The notes: generated by a model not told the origin, from the letters alone. 64,000 bases of DNA from RH-AL1 sp965198715 (GCA_965198715.1 CBDAPV010000002.1:1240001-1304000); one strand, 5' to 3'. Shown: positions 42,353-52,117, numbered from the stretch's first letter. Program-made: numbers and translations.

Positions 42353-44017
42353 TCAGGCGGGTGGGCCGGAATGCGGTTCCTCCGCTTGCACGATCTCCAA
42401 CACGTTGACGCCGCGCGCGTCGCGCAAGGCGCGGGCATGTTCGAGTGCCGCCTGCAAGGTCGGCTTGGGCTCGCTCGTGAGCTCGCGGCCAAACGCATTA
42501 GCGTGACGCACGGCCCAAGGACCATGCCAGCCCGGGTCGCCGTTGATGACGAACTCGGGTTCGACTTCGGGCTCGCCCGGGCCGCTGGCTGACATCGTAA
42601 AACGAGAGTTCGGCTGCGCGCGGAAGCGCTGCGGCCGGATCAGGCCCGGCACGGCGCCGAGGCCGAGGCATACCAGCACGATCGCCGGGAACGCGAAGGG
42701 CAGCGCGGCCACCAGCGTCGACTCGTTGGTCGCCAGCAGCCTGAAATAGATCGCGACGAAGATCGTCGCGGCGATCAGCCCGATCGTGCCGGCCCAGGTC
42801 GCCGCCATGACCCACAGCGGCTCGCCGCCGTGCCGATGCAGATAGGCTAGGATGGCGATGGCGGCGAAGGCCTGCAGGAAGATGATGCCGAACGAGCCGA
42901 AGCCGATCACCACCAGCACGCCGTCCTTGAACGGGTCGAGCCCGGCCAACGCGAAGGGCGCGACCGTGACGATCGTCAGGGCGGTGACGACGGCACTCGC
43001 ACGCGCGGGCGCGCCGGAACTGGGATGCGCGTCGCCGACCCAGGGCGGCAGCAGCCACTCGCGTCCGAGCGCGAAGATGTAGCGCGAGGCGGCGTTGTGG
43101 ATGGCGAGGTAGGAGGCCAATAGCGAGAGGAAGAAGAACACGCCCATGACGTCGGTGAGCACCTCGCCGCCGTAGCGCGTGAACACGTTGAACATCAGCT
43201 CGCCGGTCTCCGCATTGGCGCGCGCGGCGACATCGTCGGGCTTGATCGCGCCGATCGTGACCCAGGCGCTGAAAAGGTAGAACACGGCGATTGCGATCAC
43301 GGCGGTGTAGGTCGCGATCGGGATGGAGCGCCTGGGCTCGGCCGCCTCCTCGCCGTAGAGCGCGGCCGATTCGAAGCCGAGGAAGCAGGTGAAAGCCACC
43401 ATCAGGCTGACGCCGAGCCCCGGCGTGAAGACCTGGGCGGGGGCCAGCGCGTGCGCCGGCAGCGCCGCCGTGACGCCCTTGGCGACGATAACGCTGCCAT
43501 CGAAGATCGCGAGGATCACGACCTCGCCGATCATCAGCGCACCGAGGATCAGCGAAGACAAATCGATCGAGCGGTAGCCGAGCACGGCCACGGCCACGAT
43601 GCCGACGGCAGCGAAGAGAGGCCACGGCAGGTGCAGGCCGGCTTGGCCGAGGACGATCACGGTAAAGTAGCCGAAGAAAGCGGCCAGACCGAAGGTGAAG
43701 GCTAGGTAGGCCAGCAGCGCGGTGTAGGCAGAGCCTATGCCTGCCGCCGTGCCCAGCCCCTCGGTAATGTAGGTGTAGAAGGCGCCGGTGTTGACGATGC
43801 GCCGGCTCATCGCGGCGTAGCCGACCGCGAAGCAGAGCAGGGTGACGCCGGCGATGAGGAAGGCGCCCGGCGTGCCCACGCCGTTGCCGCGCCCGAGCGC
43901 GATCGGCAGGTTGCCGATCAGCGAGGCCAGCGGCGCTGCGGCGGCGATGACGAGAAAGGCGATGCGCGACGTCGAGAGCGAGGCGCGCGTGATCGGCTCG
44001 CGGTCGATCGGGGGCAT
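42353..44017 (-). CDS. APC-family amino acid permease
   Basis: A 554-residue inner-membrane transporter with about 12 helices. The first helix motif SLIGNLPIALGRGNGVGTPG and the CFLGFESAALYGEEA segment are typical of the APC superfamily. A soluble tail of about 80 residues follows (about 475-554). The ATG at 44017 is eight bases after AAGGTGAG; GTG 44029 is possible. Substrate is unknown. It is not clearly linked to neighbours. Confidence 0.85.
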   Translation of the reverse strand: MPPIDREPITRASLSTSRIAFLVIAAAAPLASLIGNLPIALGRGNGVGTPGAFLIAGVTLLCFAVGYAAMSRRIVNTGAFYTYITEGLGTAAGIGSAYTALLAYLAFTFGLAAFFGYFTVIVLGQAGLHLPWPLFAAVGIVAVAVLGYRSIDLSSLILGALMIGEVVILAIFDGSVIVAKGVTAALPAHALAPAQVFTPGLGVSLMVAFTCFLGFESAALYGEEAAEPRRSIPIATYTAVIAIAVFYLFSAWVTIGAIKPDDVAARANAETGELMFNVFTRYGGEVLTDVMGVFFFLSLLASYLAIHNAASRYIFALGREWLLPPWVGDAHPSSGAPARASAVVTALTIVTVAPFALAGLDPFKDGVLVVIGFGSFGIIFLQAFAAIAILAYLHRHGGEPLWVMAATWAGTIGLIAATIFVAIYFRLLATNESTLVAALPFAFPAIVLVCLGLGAVPGLIRPQRFRAQPNSRFTMSASGPGEPEVEPEFVINGDPGWHGPWAVRHANAFGRELTSEPKPTLQAALEHARALRDARGVNVLEIVQAEEPHSGPPA

Positions 44018-44273
44018 GGCGGGGCTCACCTTGTGCGAAGCGGAGGATAGCCGCCGTGCGGCGCCTCGGCGGCGACCCTCCGCTTCGCACGAGGCCGGCC
44101 CGATGGCGATCCGGTCGCTGTTTTCGCGACAGCTGTAGCGTGCCGCACGGCGTCCGGCGAGCGATTGCGCCGAGAGCCGTCGCCTGCGGCAGCATTCCGC
44201 GGCCGACCCAACGCCGCTATCGTCGTCGGCTCTGGAGCTTCCGAAGACTGGATGTCCGCCAGAGCCATAAGGG

Positions 44274-45179
44274 TCACGATGGCTGTCCCGGCTCGCCGAA
44301 TACTTCGACAGACGCTTCGATGAAGGAGCGCAACTTGGGTGTTTGCCGCCGATCCGATGCGTAGACGAGGTGCATGGGCCGGTTGGGCGCGGCGTAGTCC
44401 GGCAAAACCTGTATGAGAAACTCCGTCTCGATAGCGGGCCTCAACACGTCTTCGGGACCGAGGACGATGCCGAAGCCTTCCAACGCGGCGGCCACCAGTG
44501 CCCCGCAGTCGTTGACCTCGAGGCGGCCTTTTACCGGCACGACCGAGGTATCCTCGCCGCGCCCGAAGCGCCAGCCCTGCTCCGTCGACCGCGACCAGAA
44601 AGCGTAGCCGAGCAGCTCGTGCGAGAAAAGGTCGGCCGGAGTCCGGGGCGTTCCGTGCCGCGCGAGGTAGGCCGGCGACGCGCAGGCGATCAGCTGGTAG
44701 AGGCGCAGAGGCCGCGCTACGAGGCTCGACGTCGCCGTCGGGCCGATCCTGAAGGCCGCCTCGAATCCTTCCTCGACGAGATCGACGACGCGGTCCGTCA
44801 GGGTCAAAGACATCGTGACCTCGCGGTGCGCGTCGAGGAAGGCGGTCACCATCGGCATCAAGCTGTGGCTGCCGAAGGCGGAAGGCGCCGTGACCCTGAG
44901 GTGGCCGCGCGGCCTGACGCCCAGCCCCGCGGTAAGCGCCTCCGCGTCGGCGGCGGCGGCGAGGACCTCCTTGCAGCGGTCGTAGAAGAGGCGGCCGGCC
45001 TCGGTCAGGCTCTGTCGGCGCGTGGTCCTGTTGAGAAGGCGCGTCCCCAGCCGAGTTTCCAGGTAGGCGACCTGCTTGGCGACCATTTGCGGCGACGACC
45101 CGATGTGACCCGCCGCCGCCGCGAAGGAGCCGGCCTCGACCGCCTTTGCGAAGGTCGCCATGCACGAGAGCCGATCCAT
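44274..45179 (-). CDS. LysR-family transcriptional regulator
   Basis: A 301-residue regulator. The winged HTH (about 1-60: FAKAVEAGSFAAAAGHIGSS, then VAYLETRLGTRLLNRTTR) and a substrate-binding domain (about 85-295) are typical. It is transcribed away from the NADP oxidoreductase at 45276, with 96 bases between, the usual LysR/target layout. The start is MDRLSCMATFAKAV; an upstream start at 45194 is possible. Confidence 0.9.
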   Translation of the reverse strand: MDRLSCMATFAKAVEAGSFAAAAGHIGSSPQMVAKQVAYLETRLGTRLLNRTTRRQSLTEAGRLFYDRCKEVLAAAADAEALTAGLGVRPRGHLRVTAPSAFGSHSLMPMVTAFLDAHREVTMSLTLTDRVVDLVEEGFEAAFRIGPTATSSLVARPLRLYQLIACASPAYLARHGTPRTPADLFSHELLGYAFWSRSTEQGWRFGRGEDTSVVPVKGRLEVNDCGALVAAALEGFGIVLGPEDVLRPAIETEFLIQVLPDYAAPNRPMHLVYASDRRQTPKLRSFIEASVEVFGEPGQPS

Positions 45180-45275
45180 GATTACCAACTGCATGTTGTT
45201 GAACTACGTGTCAGATCATCATTTTTTCGGACGGGATGGCAATCCATATCGTGGGAGACGGTTGAAGGAGATGTC

Positions 45276-45935
45276 ATGAAGATCGGGATCATCGGAGCGG
45301 GCTTCGTCGGCAGGGCGGTCGCCCGCCTAGCGGTGCAGGCTGGACACGAAGTGATGGTGAGCAATTCGCGGGGGCCAAAATCGTTGGCCAGCATCCCGAG
45401 CGGAACCGGGGCACGGATCGGGACCGTCGCGGAGGCGGTCGCCTTCGCCGAGATGGCGCTGGTCGCCATCCCGCTCGAACACTACCGGAGCGTTCCGGTC
45501 GAGCCGCTGGCCGGCAAGATCGTCATCGACGCCAACAACTACTATCCCGAGCGGGACGGTGCGATCGCGGCGCTCGATGCCCGTCGGACAACCACCAGCG
45601 GGCTGCTCGCCGAGCACCTTCCCTCCTCGCACGTGGTGAAGGCGTTCAACGCCATCTTGGCCGGGGACATCGAGACGGATGGGCGGCCCGCCGGCTCGGC
45701 CGATCGGCGCGCGCTGCCGATCGCCGGAGACGATCAAGAAGCCAAGGCGCGAGTGATGCGTCTTGTCGACCAACTCGGCTTCGACGCGTTCGACGCCGGA
45801 AGCCTTGCCGACAGCTGGCGCTTCGAGCGGGCGAAACCCGCCTACTGCGTGAAGCTGAATGTCGAGCAACTCGTCCGCGCGTTAAACGCAGCCGAACGCG
45901 ACGTCGACCTGCCCGATGGCTCCTGGCGGCCGTGA
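45276..45935 (+). CDS. NADP oxidoreductase, F420-dependent-reductase-like
   Basis: A 219-residue Rossmann protein. GIIGAGFVGRAVARLA binds NADP, SNSRGPKSL supplies the phosphate contact, and VIDANNYYPERDG and HVVKAFNAI are family marks (COG2085). Despite the name, proteobacterial members need not use F420. It starts five bases after GAAGGAG. It is probably controlled by the divergent LysR. Substrate unknown. Confidence 0.85.
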   Translation: MKIGIIGAGFVGRAVARLAVQAGHEVMVSNSRGPKSLASIPSGTGARIGTVAEAVAFAEMALVAIPLEHYRSVPVEPLAGKIVIDANNYYPERDGAIAALDARRTTTSGLLAEHLPSSHVVKAFNAILAGDIETDGRPAGSADRRALPIAGDDQEAKARVMRLVDQLGFDAFDAGSLADSWRFERAKPAYCVKLNVEQLVRALNAAERDVDLPDGSWRP

Positions 45936-46100
45936 ACGTCGCGTTCGGTGGAAATTCACCTTCACCGTGGCTTGGACGAGATGCACCATCAAAAGCGCCG
46001 AGTCTGCTCAGCGAGACGATGCGGCTAGGTTCTGGGCTGTCACATTGCGGCGACATTGGTCGGGCACAGGCACGCCACGAACTTCCTGCGAGGAGCCCCC

Positions 46101-46658
46101 ATGCCGTACGACCGCCGCGCCCTTCTCGGCGCCTTCGCCGCCGTGACCTTCACCGGAAGCCTCGCCTTCGCCGTGCCGGCGGCCGATCCGGCCAACCAGG
46201 TGATCCTCACCACCAAGGATGGCAAGGTCGTGATCCAGCTGATGCCCAATCTCGCGCCCAAGGGGGTGGCGCAGATGGAGAAGCTGACGAAGGAAGGGTT
46301 CTACAACGGTCAGAAGTTCCACCGCGTGATCGATGGCTTCATGGCGCAGACCGGCGACCCGACCGGCACCGGCTCGGGCGGCTCCAAGGAGCCCGACCTG
46401 CCGGCCGAGTTCTCGAGCTTCCCGTTCGATCGCGGCACCGTCGGCATGGCCCGCACGTCGGATCCCAACTCGGCCAACTCGCAATTCTTCATCTGCTTTG
46501 CACCGTCCTCGTTCCTCAACAACCAGTACACGGTGGTGGGCCAGGTGATCTCGGGCATGGATGTCGTCGACAAGATCAAGAAGGGCGACGGCCAGAGCGG
46601 CTCCGTCGACAACCCCGACAAGATCGTTTCGATGAAGATGGCTAAGTCCGGCAAGTAG
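46101..46658 (+). CDS. ppiA: Periplasmic cyclophilin-type peptidyl-prolyl isomerase
   Basis: A 185-residue isomerase. A signal peptide (to about residue 26) precedes the cyclophilin core with KFHRVIDGFMAQTGDPTGTG, FDRGTVGMART, and NSANSQFFICF (catalytic Arg, Phe and Gln). The ATG at 46101 follows GAGGAG. The next gene starts within its stop codon (TAGTG). The symbol is by analogy. Confidence 0.92.
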   Translation: MPYDRRALLGAFAAVTFTGSLAFAVPAADPANQVILTTKDGKVVIQLMPNLAPKGVAQMEKLTKEGFYNGQKFHRVIDGFMAQTGDPTGTGSGGSKEPDLPAEFSSFPFDRGTVGMARTSDPNSANSQFFICFAPSSFLNNQYTVVGQVISGMDVVDKIKKGDGQSGSVDNPDKIVSMKMAKSGK

Positions 46659-47035
46659 TGCGCGCGGCGGCGGTCGCGATCGGGCTGGCGCTGCTCGCGA
46701 GCGCACCGGCCGGCGCGGAACCGGCGCCCGTCAACCTGCCCAACGACGTGCCGCGTGCGATCGCCGCCTGCTGGCAGCCGCCGCACGAGGGCGACGAGAT
46801 CACGCTGCGCATGAGCTTCCGGCGCGACGGATCGGTGTTCGGCAAGCCGCGCATCACCTACATGAAGGCGGCGGGCGGCCCCGACGGTCAGGCCGACCTC
46901 GCCAACTCGCTGTTCGCCGCCCTCAAAACCTGCACGCCACTGCGGTTTACCCCATCCTTGGGAGCCGCTATTGCGGGCCGCGTCTTCCTCATCCGCTTCG
47001 TCGCCCCGCGCCGCACGCGCGGCGCGGCGCTGTAG
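46658..47035 (+). CDS. Small exported protein with TonB/TolA C-terminal-like fold
   Basis: A 125-residue protein. A GTG start overlaps the cyclophilin stop by one base. A signal peptide ends near PAGAEP. The pattern ITLRMSFRRDGSVFGKPRIT, then CTPLRFTP and AGRVFLIRF, resembles TonB or TolA C-terminal domains. It lies between two cyclophilins in one operon. Function is unknown; an envelope role is inferred. Confidence 0.72.
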   Translation: MRAAAVAIGLALLASAPAGAEPAPVNLPNDVPRAIAACWQPPHEGDEITLRMSFRRDGSVFGKPRITYMKAAGGPDGQADLANSLFAALKTCTPLRFTPSLGAAIAGRVFLIRFVAPRRTRGAAL

Positions 47036-47051
47036 CACCCCAGGAGTTTCC

Positions 47052-47507
47052 ATGGCCGAAGCCGGCAACACGCTCACGCTCGAGACGACCAAGGGACCCG
47101 TCGTGATTGAGATGCGCCCGGACCTCGCGCCCAAGCACGTCGAGCACATCAAGAAGCTCGTCGGCGAGCACTTCTACGACGGCATCGTGTTCCATCGCGT
47201 GATCGACGGCTTCATGGCGCAGACCGGCTGCCCTAACGGCACCGGCACCGGCGGCTCGAAGTATCCGAACATCAAGCAGGAGTTCAACAACGAGCCGCAC
47301 GTGCGCGGCACCTGCTCGATGGCCCGCGCGCAGAGCCCGGACTCGGCCAACTCGCAGTTTTTTATCTGCTTCGGCGATTCCGACTTCCTCAACAAGCAGT
47401 ACACGGTGTGGGGCAAGGTGACGTCGGGCATGGAGAACGTCGACAAGATCAAGCGCGGCGAGCCCGTGCGTGACCCCGACAAGATCGTCTCTGCGACGCT
47501 GAGCTGA
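47052..47507 (+). CDS. ppiB: Cytoplasmic cyclophilin-type peptidyl-prolyl isomerase
   Basis: A 151-residue cyclophilin without signal peptide: VFHRVIDGFMAQTGCPNGTG, GTCSMARA, NSANSQFFICFGDSDFLNKQ. CAGGAG lies six bases before the ATG. It pairs with the periplasmic form upstream, one for each compartment, a usual alphaproteobacterial arrangement. Confidence 0.95.
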   Translation: MAEAGNTLTLETTKGPVVIEMRPDLAPKHVEHIKKLVGEHFYDGIVFHRVIDGFMAQTGCPNGTGTGGSKYPNIKQEFNNEPHVRGTCSMARAQSPDSANSQFFICFGDSDFLNKQYTVWGKVTSGMENVDKIKRGEPVRDPDKIVSATLS

Positions 47508-47526
47508 GAAGTCGCGACCCGTCGAC

Positions 47527-48933
47527 GTGAACGAGTTCTGGCGTCTCTCGGCGACCGAGTTGTCTGCCCTGGTGCGGCGACGCGAGATCTCCGCGCGTGA
47601 CGTGGCGCTCGACGGTCTTGCGCGTTTGGACCGGGTGAATGGAGCGATCAATGCCGTGGTCGACGTGCGGGTGGAGGAGACCCTGGCGCAAGCCGACGGG
47701 GTCGATCGCGCGCTTGAAGATGGTGGCGCCGATGTGCCGCTTGCCGGCGCGACCTTCACGATCAAGGTCAACACGGATCAAATCGGCTTCGCCACCACCA
47801 ATGGTTTGACGCTTCAGCGCAACCTCGTCGCCGCATCCAACAATCCGGCGGTCGACAACTTGCTGAAGGCAGGTGCCGTCTGCCTCGGTCGCACCAACAC
47901 GCCGGCATTCTCTTATCGCTGGTTCACCGACAACCGTCTCCACGGAGCCACCCGCAACCCGCGCAATCCCCGCCTCACGCCGGGGGGATCGTCGGGCGGC
48001 GCGGCGGCGGCCGTCGCCGCTGGGATCGGCGCCTTCGCACAGGGAACCGACATAGCCGGATCGGTCCGCTATCCCGCTTACGCGTGCGGCCTGCACGGCA
48101 TACGCCCGACTCCGGGGCGGATCCCCGCGTGGAACGCGTCCTCGCCGGATCGCGCGATCGGGCCGCAACTGACCGCGGTCGTCGGTCCTATCGGTCGCAC
48201 TATCGAGGATCTTCGATCGATCCTCGCGGCGATGGCGGCGCCCGATCCACGCGATCCCTGGTGGACACCGGCCCCGCTCGTCGGTCCGGACGTGCCCCGA
48301 CGTGCGGCGCTCTGCAGCGCGCCCGACGGCCTCGAGACGGCGTCGGAGGTCGTCGCGGCACTGGAACACGCTGCCGTGTGCCTGCGAGACCAAGGCTGGG
48401 AGGTCGAACGTGTCGATGCGCTGCCGCCCCTGCGCGAGGCGGCTGAGGTGCAGACGCGGCTCTGGCTGTGCGAGGGTTACGACAAGCTACGCGCAGCGGC
48501 GGAGGAGGAAGGCGACGCGGGTGCGCTGACCGTTCTGCGGCACCACGAGGCCTCGGCACGCGCCGTTGATCGCGACGCCTATGCCGATCTCTTCAAACGC
48601 CGCCTCGCGATGATCCGGGCTTGGAACGCCTTCCTCGAGCGTTTCCCGGTTGTCCTGATGCCGGTGTCGACGGAACTGCCTTTTGCGGACGGTCTCGATC
48701 TCGAAGGCGATGCGGCGTTCGCACGGGTTTGGGAGGCGCAGACGACCCAATTGGCGATCCCGGTCCTGGGACTGCCGGCGCTGACTGTGAGCACCGGTCT
48801 CGTCCATGGCGTCCCCGTCGGTGTCCAGATCGTCGCAGGTCGGTTCCGCGAGGATCTCTGCCTCGCCGCCGGCGCGGCCATCGAGGCCGGCGGGGTACCG
48901 GTTTCACCCATCGATCCAGTGGGATACTCGTGA
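47527..48933 (+). CDS. Amidase signature family hydrolase
   Basis: A 468-residue amidase. The triad reads as Lys in FTIKVNTDQ, the GGSSGGAAAAVAAG segment, and Ser in TDIAGSVRYPA. The start is GTG at 47527 with a poor ribosome site. It lies 19 bases after the cyclophilin and may share its transcript. It is distinct from the amidase at 20663. Substrate unknown. Confidence 0.88.
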   Translation: MNEFWRLSATELSALVRRREISARDVALDGLARLDRVNGAINAVVDVRVEETLAQADGVDRALEDGGADVPLAGATFTIKVNTDQIGFATTNGLTLQRNLVAASNNPAVDNLLKAGAVCLGRTNTPAFSYRWFTDNRLHGATRNPRNPRLTPGGSSGGAAAAVAAGIGAFAQGTDIAGSVRYPAYACGLHGIRPTPGRIPAWNASSPDRAIGPQLTAVVGPIGRTIEDLRSILAAMAAPDPRDPWWTPAPLVGPDVPRRAALCSAPDGLETASEVVAALEHAAVCLRDQGWEVERVDALPPLREAAEVQTRLWLCEGYDKLRAAAEEEGDAGALTVLRHHEASARAVDRDAYADLFKRRLAMIRAWNAFLERFPVVLMPVSTELPFADGLDLEGDAAFARVWEAQTTQLAIPVLGLPALTVSTGLVHGVPVGVQIVAGRFREDLCLAAGAAIEAGGVPVSPIDPVGYS

Positions 48934-49002
48934 CGAAGCAGGCGTGCGGATGATCCCGCAAGATCGGCGCCCTGCGTCGTCTTACTCCCGCTAATCGCAA
49001 CG

Positions 49003-50073
49003 ATGCGTGTTGATCTCTTCGATTTCGACCTGCCGTCGGATCGTATCGCGCTGCGGCCCAGCGAGCCGCGTGAGGCGGCACGTTTGCTCGTCGTCGTCCC
49101 GAATGGGGTTCGTGACACCTTGGCCGAACGCACGATCCAGGATCTTCCCGGGCTGCTGAACCCCGGCGACTGCCTCGTCGTCAACGACACGCGGGTGATC
49201 CCCGCGCGGCTCTCCGGCTTGCGCCGGCGCGCCGGCACGCAGGCCCGCGTGGAGGCGACGCTGCACAAGCGGGAAGGGGCCGACCTGTGGCGCGCCTTCC
49301 TGAAACCGGCGAAGCGCGTTGCCGACGGCGAGGTGATCGCCTTCGGCAGCGAGGCCGACCCGCTCGACGCCACCTGCCTGGAGCACGCGGGAGAGGGCGA
49401 GGTGGTGCTGCGCTTCGCGCTCGCCGGCGCGGAGCTCGATGCGGCGCTGGAGCGCCATGGTACGATGCCGCTCCCGCCCTACATCGCCGGAAAGCGCCCC
49501 GTCGACGTGCGTGACGCCGCCGATTACCAGACGTTGTTCGCCAGCCGGCCCGGTGCGGTGGCGGCGCCAACGGCGAGCCTGCATTTCACGCCGGAGCTCG
49601 TCGCCTCGATCGAGGCGCGCGGCGTGCGGATTCACCGGCTGACGCTGCACGTCGGCGCCGGCACCTTCCTTCCGGTGAAGGCCGAAGATACCGTGGATCA
49701 CCGGATGCACGCGGAATGGGGAACCATCGATGCCGCCGCCGCCGAGGCGCTGAACGCCGCGCGAGCCGCGGGCGGCCGCATCGTCGCCGCCGGTACGACC
49801 AGCCTGCGGCTGCTCGAATCGGCCGCGCGCGAGGACGGCACGATCGCCCCGTTCAGCGGCGACACCTCGATCTTCATCACGCCGGGCTACCGCTTCCGCG
49901 CCGTCGATGCGCTGCTCACCAACTTCCACCTGCCGCGATCGACGCTGTTCATGCTGGTCGCCGCCTTCGCCGGGCTCGAGACCATGCACGCCGCCTACGC
50001 CCACGCCATCGCCGCGGGGTACCGCTTCTACTCCTACGGGGACGCCTGCTTCCTCACGCGGGCCGAACCTTGA
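49003..50073 (+). CDS. queA: S-adenosylmethionine:tRNA ribosyltransferase-isomerase
   Basis: A 356-residue QueA, which transfers the ribosyl part of SAM to preQ1-tRNA to form epoxyqueuosine. The N-terminus DLFDFDLPSDRIALRPSEPR, CLVVNDTRVIPARL, and PLPPYI are conserved, as is TLHVGAGTFLPV. It overlaps tgt by four bases, giving a queA-tgt operon. Confidence 0.96.
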   Translation: MRVDLFDFDLPSDRIALRPSEPREAARLLVVVPNGVRDTLAERTIQDLPGLLNPGDCLVVNDTRVIPARLSGLRRRAGTQARVEATLHKREGADLWRAFLKPAKRVADGEVIAFGSEADPLDATCLEHAGEGEVVLRFALAGAELDAALERHGTMPLPPYIAGKRPVDVRDAADYQTLFASRPGAVAAPTASLHFTPELVASIEARGVRIHRLTLHVGAGTFLPVKAEDTVDHRMHAEWGTIDAAAAEALNAARAAGGRIVAAGTTSLRLLESAAREDGTIAPFSGDTSIFITPGYRFRAVDALLTNFHLPRSTLFMLVAAFAGLETMHAAYAHAIAAGYRFYSYGDACFLTRAEP

Positions 50074-51188
50074 TCCCCTTCGGCTTCACGCTGCTTGCCA
50101 CCGACGGCGCGGCGCGGCGCGGCGAGATCACCACGTCCCGCGGCACCATCCGCACGCCGGCCTTCATGCCGGTCGGCACGGCGGCGACAGTAAAGGCCAT
50201 GCACCCGCACGAGGTCCGCGCGCTGGGCGCCGACGTGGTGCTCGGCAACGTCTACCACTTGATGCTGCGCCCCGGCGCAGAGCGCGTGGCGGCGCTGGGC
50301 GGCCTGCACCGCTTCATGAACTGGCCGCACCCCATCCTCACCGATTCCGGCGGCTTCCAGGTCATGAGCCTGGCCAAGCTGCGCAAGCTCGACGAGACCG
50401 GCGTGACCTTCCAGTCGCACCTCGACGGCTCCAAGCACGTGTTGACGCCGGAGCGCTCGATCGAGATCCAGGGGCTGCTCGGGTCCGACATCCAGATGCA
50501 GTTCGACGAATGCCTGCGGCTGCCGGCGGAGGTGGCTGAGGTGGAGCGGGCGATGCGCCTGTCGCTGCGCTGGGCCGAGCGCTCCAAGGCAGCGTTCGGC
50601 CGCCAGCCGGAGCGGGCACTGTTCGGCATCGTCCAGGGCGGCACGACGGCGGCCCTGCGCAGGGCCAGCGCGGAGGCGCTGGTGGCGATCGGCTTCGATG
50701 GATATTCCGTGGGCGGCCTCGCCGTCGGCGAGCTCCAGGAGGCCATGCTGCGCACGTTGGAGGACACGCTGCCGTTCCTGCCGCGGGACAAACCGCGCTA
50801 CCTCATGGGAGTCGGGACGCCGCACGACCTGCTGGAGAGCGTGGCGCGCGGTATTGACATGTTCGACTGCGTGATGCCGACGCGCGCCGGCCGCCACGGC
50901 CAGGTCTACACGCGGCACGGTCGCCTCAACTTGCGCAATGCCTGCCACGTGCAGGATCCGGCGCCCGTCGACCCGCAGGCGAGCTGCGCCGCCGCGCGCG
51001 ACTACTCGCGCGCCTACCTCCATCACCTCGTCAAGTCAGGCGAGATCCTTGGCATGATGCTGCCGACCGCGATCAACATCGGCTACTACCAGGACCTGAT
51101 GCGCGACATGAGGGCCGCCATCGAAGCGGGTTGCTTTGAAGCCTTCCGCTCGGAGACGATCACGCTCTGGGCGGGCGACGAAGGCTGA
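50070..51188 (+). CDS. tgt: Queuine/preQ1 tRNA-ribosyltransferase with altered zinc site
   Basis: A 372-residue Tgt, which swaps guanine-34 for preQ1 in tRNAs with GUN anticodons. A TTG start overlaps the queA stop (TTGA). The base Asp is in DSGGFQVMSLAKL and the nucleophile Asp in FDCVMPTRAGRHG. The zinc site normally reads C-x-C-x2-C...H. Here positions 304, 306 and 309 are Ala, Cys and Ala (DPQASCAAARDYSRAYLHHL); only one of three cysteines is kept, and the His remains. The alignment around it is unbroken, so a frameshift is not the cause. Zinc binding is doubtful, or another residue such as Cys in NACHVQD helps. Confidence 0.95.
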   Translation: MIPFGFTLLATDGAARRGEITTSRGTIRTPAFMPVGTAATVKAMHPHEVRALGADVVLGNVYHLMLRPGAERVAALGGLHRFMNWPHPILTDSGGFQVMSLAKLRKLDETGVTFQSHLDGSKHVLTPERSIEIQGLLGSDIQMQFDECLRLPAEVAEVERAMRLSLRWAERSKAAFGRQPERALFGIVQGGTTAALRRASAEALVAIGFDGYSVGGLAVGELQEAMLRTLEDTLPFLPRDKPRYLMGVGTPHDLLESVARGIDMFDCVMPTRAGRHGQVYTRHGRLNLRNACHVQDPAPVDPQASCAAARDYSRAYLHHLVKSGEILGMMLPTAINIGYYQDLMRDMRAAIEAGCFEAFRSETITLWAGDEG

Positions 51189-51259
51189 AAGCGGAAGCCA
51201 GCTCAAGAAACAGGGCAGCCCGATCGGACCGCCCCGAGACGTTCGCGCGCAGCGAGATG

Positions 51260-52117
51260 CTAGGGAGCCTTGACCACTTCGGTGACGGCACCCCACGAAC
51301 CCCAAACGTAGATGCAGGAGAACAGGAAAAGCCAGACGACATCGACGAAGTGCCAATACCAGGCGGCGAACTCGAAGCCGAGATGCTGTTTTACGGTGAA
51401 CTGCCCGACCAACACGCGGGCCATGCACACGATCAGGAAGATCGTGCCGACGACGACGTGGAAACCGTGGAAGCCCGTCGGCATGAAGAAGTTCGAGCCC
51501 ATGGCGGAGGCGAACTTGAAGTCGACGTGCATGTACTCCCAGACTTGCGTGCAGGTGAACAGCACGCCGAGCACGATCGTCAGTATCAGGCCCTTGGCGA
51601 TCGCCGAGCGATCCGAGTGCAGCAGGGCATGGTGGGCCCAGGTGACCGTGGTGCCCGAGGTCAGCAGCAGGAGCGTGTTGAACAACGGGAAATGCCAGGG
51701 ATCGAGCGCCTCGGTGCCCTTCGGCGGCCACATGCCGCCGATGGCCTGCGTGCGGGCGTACTCGATCGCCTCGTGGGGATAGAGGGCGATATCGAAATAC
51801 GCCCAGAACCAAGCGACGAAGAACATGACCTCGGAGGCAATGAAGAGGATCATGCCGTAGCGATGGCTGATCTGGACGACACGGGTATGGTCGCCGTGCT
51901 GCGCCTCTCGCACGACATCGGTCCACCAGGCGGCCATGACGTAGAGCACGCAGAGAAGGCCGGCGAAGAACACGTACATGCCGAACGCGTTCAGCGCCTT
52001 CATCCACATGATGCCACCTAGGGCCATCACGAAGGCACCGATCGAGCCGAGAAGCGGCCACGGGCTCAGTGGGACCAGATGATAGTCGTGGTTCGGTTTG
52101 GCGTGACCACCGGCCAT
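51260..52117 (-). CDS. coxC: Cytochrome c oxidase subunit III
   Basis: A 285-residue membrane subunit with seven helices. HDYHLVPLSPWPLLGS is the usual N-terminus, ISHRYGMILFIASEVMFFVA and HFHVTVG-like HGFHVVVGTIFL follow, ending in FVDVVWLFLF. It is the last gene of the aa3-oxidase cluster. The ATG is at 52117. Confidence 0.97.
   Translation of the reverse strand: MAGGHAKPNHDYHLVPLSPWPLLGSIGAFVMALGGIMWMKALNAFGMYVFFAGLLCVLYVMAAWWTDVVREAQHGDHTRVVQISHRYGMILFIASEVMFFVAWFWAYFDIALYPHEAIEYARTQAIGGMWPPKGTEALDPWHFPLFNTLLLLTSGTTVTWAHHALLHSDRSAIAKGLILTIVLGVLFTCTQVWEYMHVDFKFASAMGSNFFMPTGFHGFHVVVGTIFLIVCMARVLVGQFTVKQHLGFEFAAWYWHFVDVVWLFLFSCIYVWGSWGAVTEVVKAP

Noticed and set aside
45180..45275. A LysR operator between the divergent genes
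   Set aside because: A T-N11-A dyad can be drawn in several places; none stands out enough to report.
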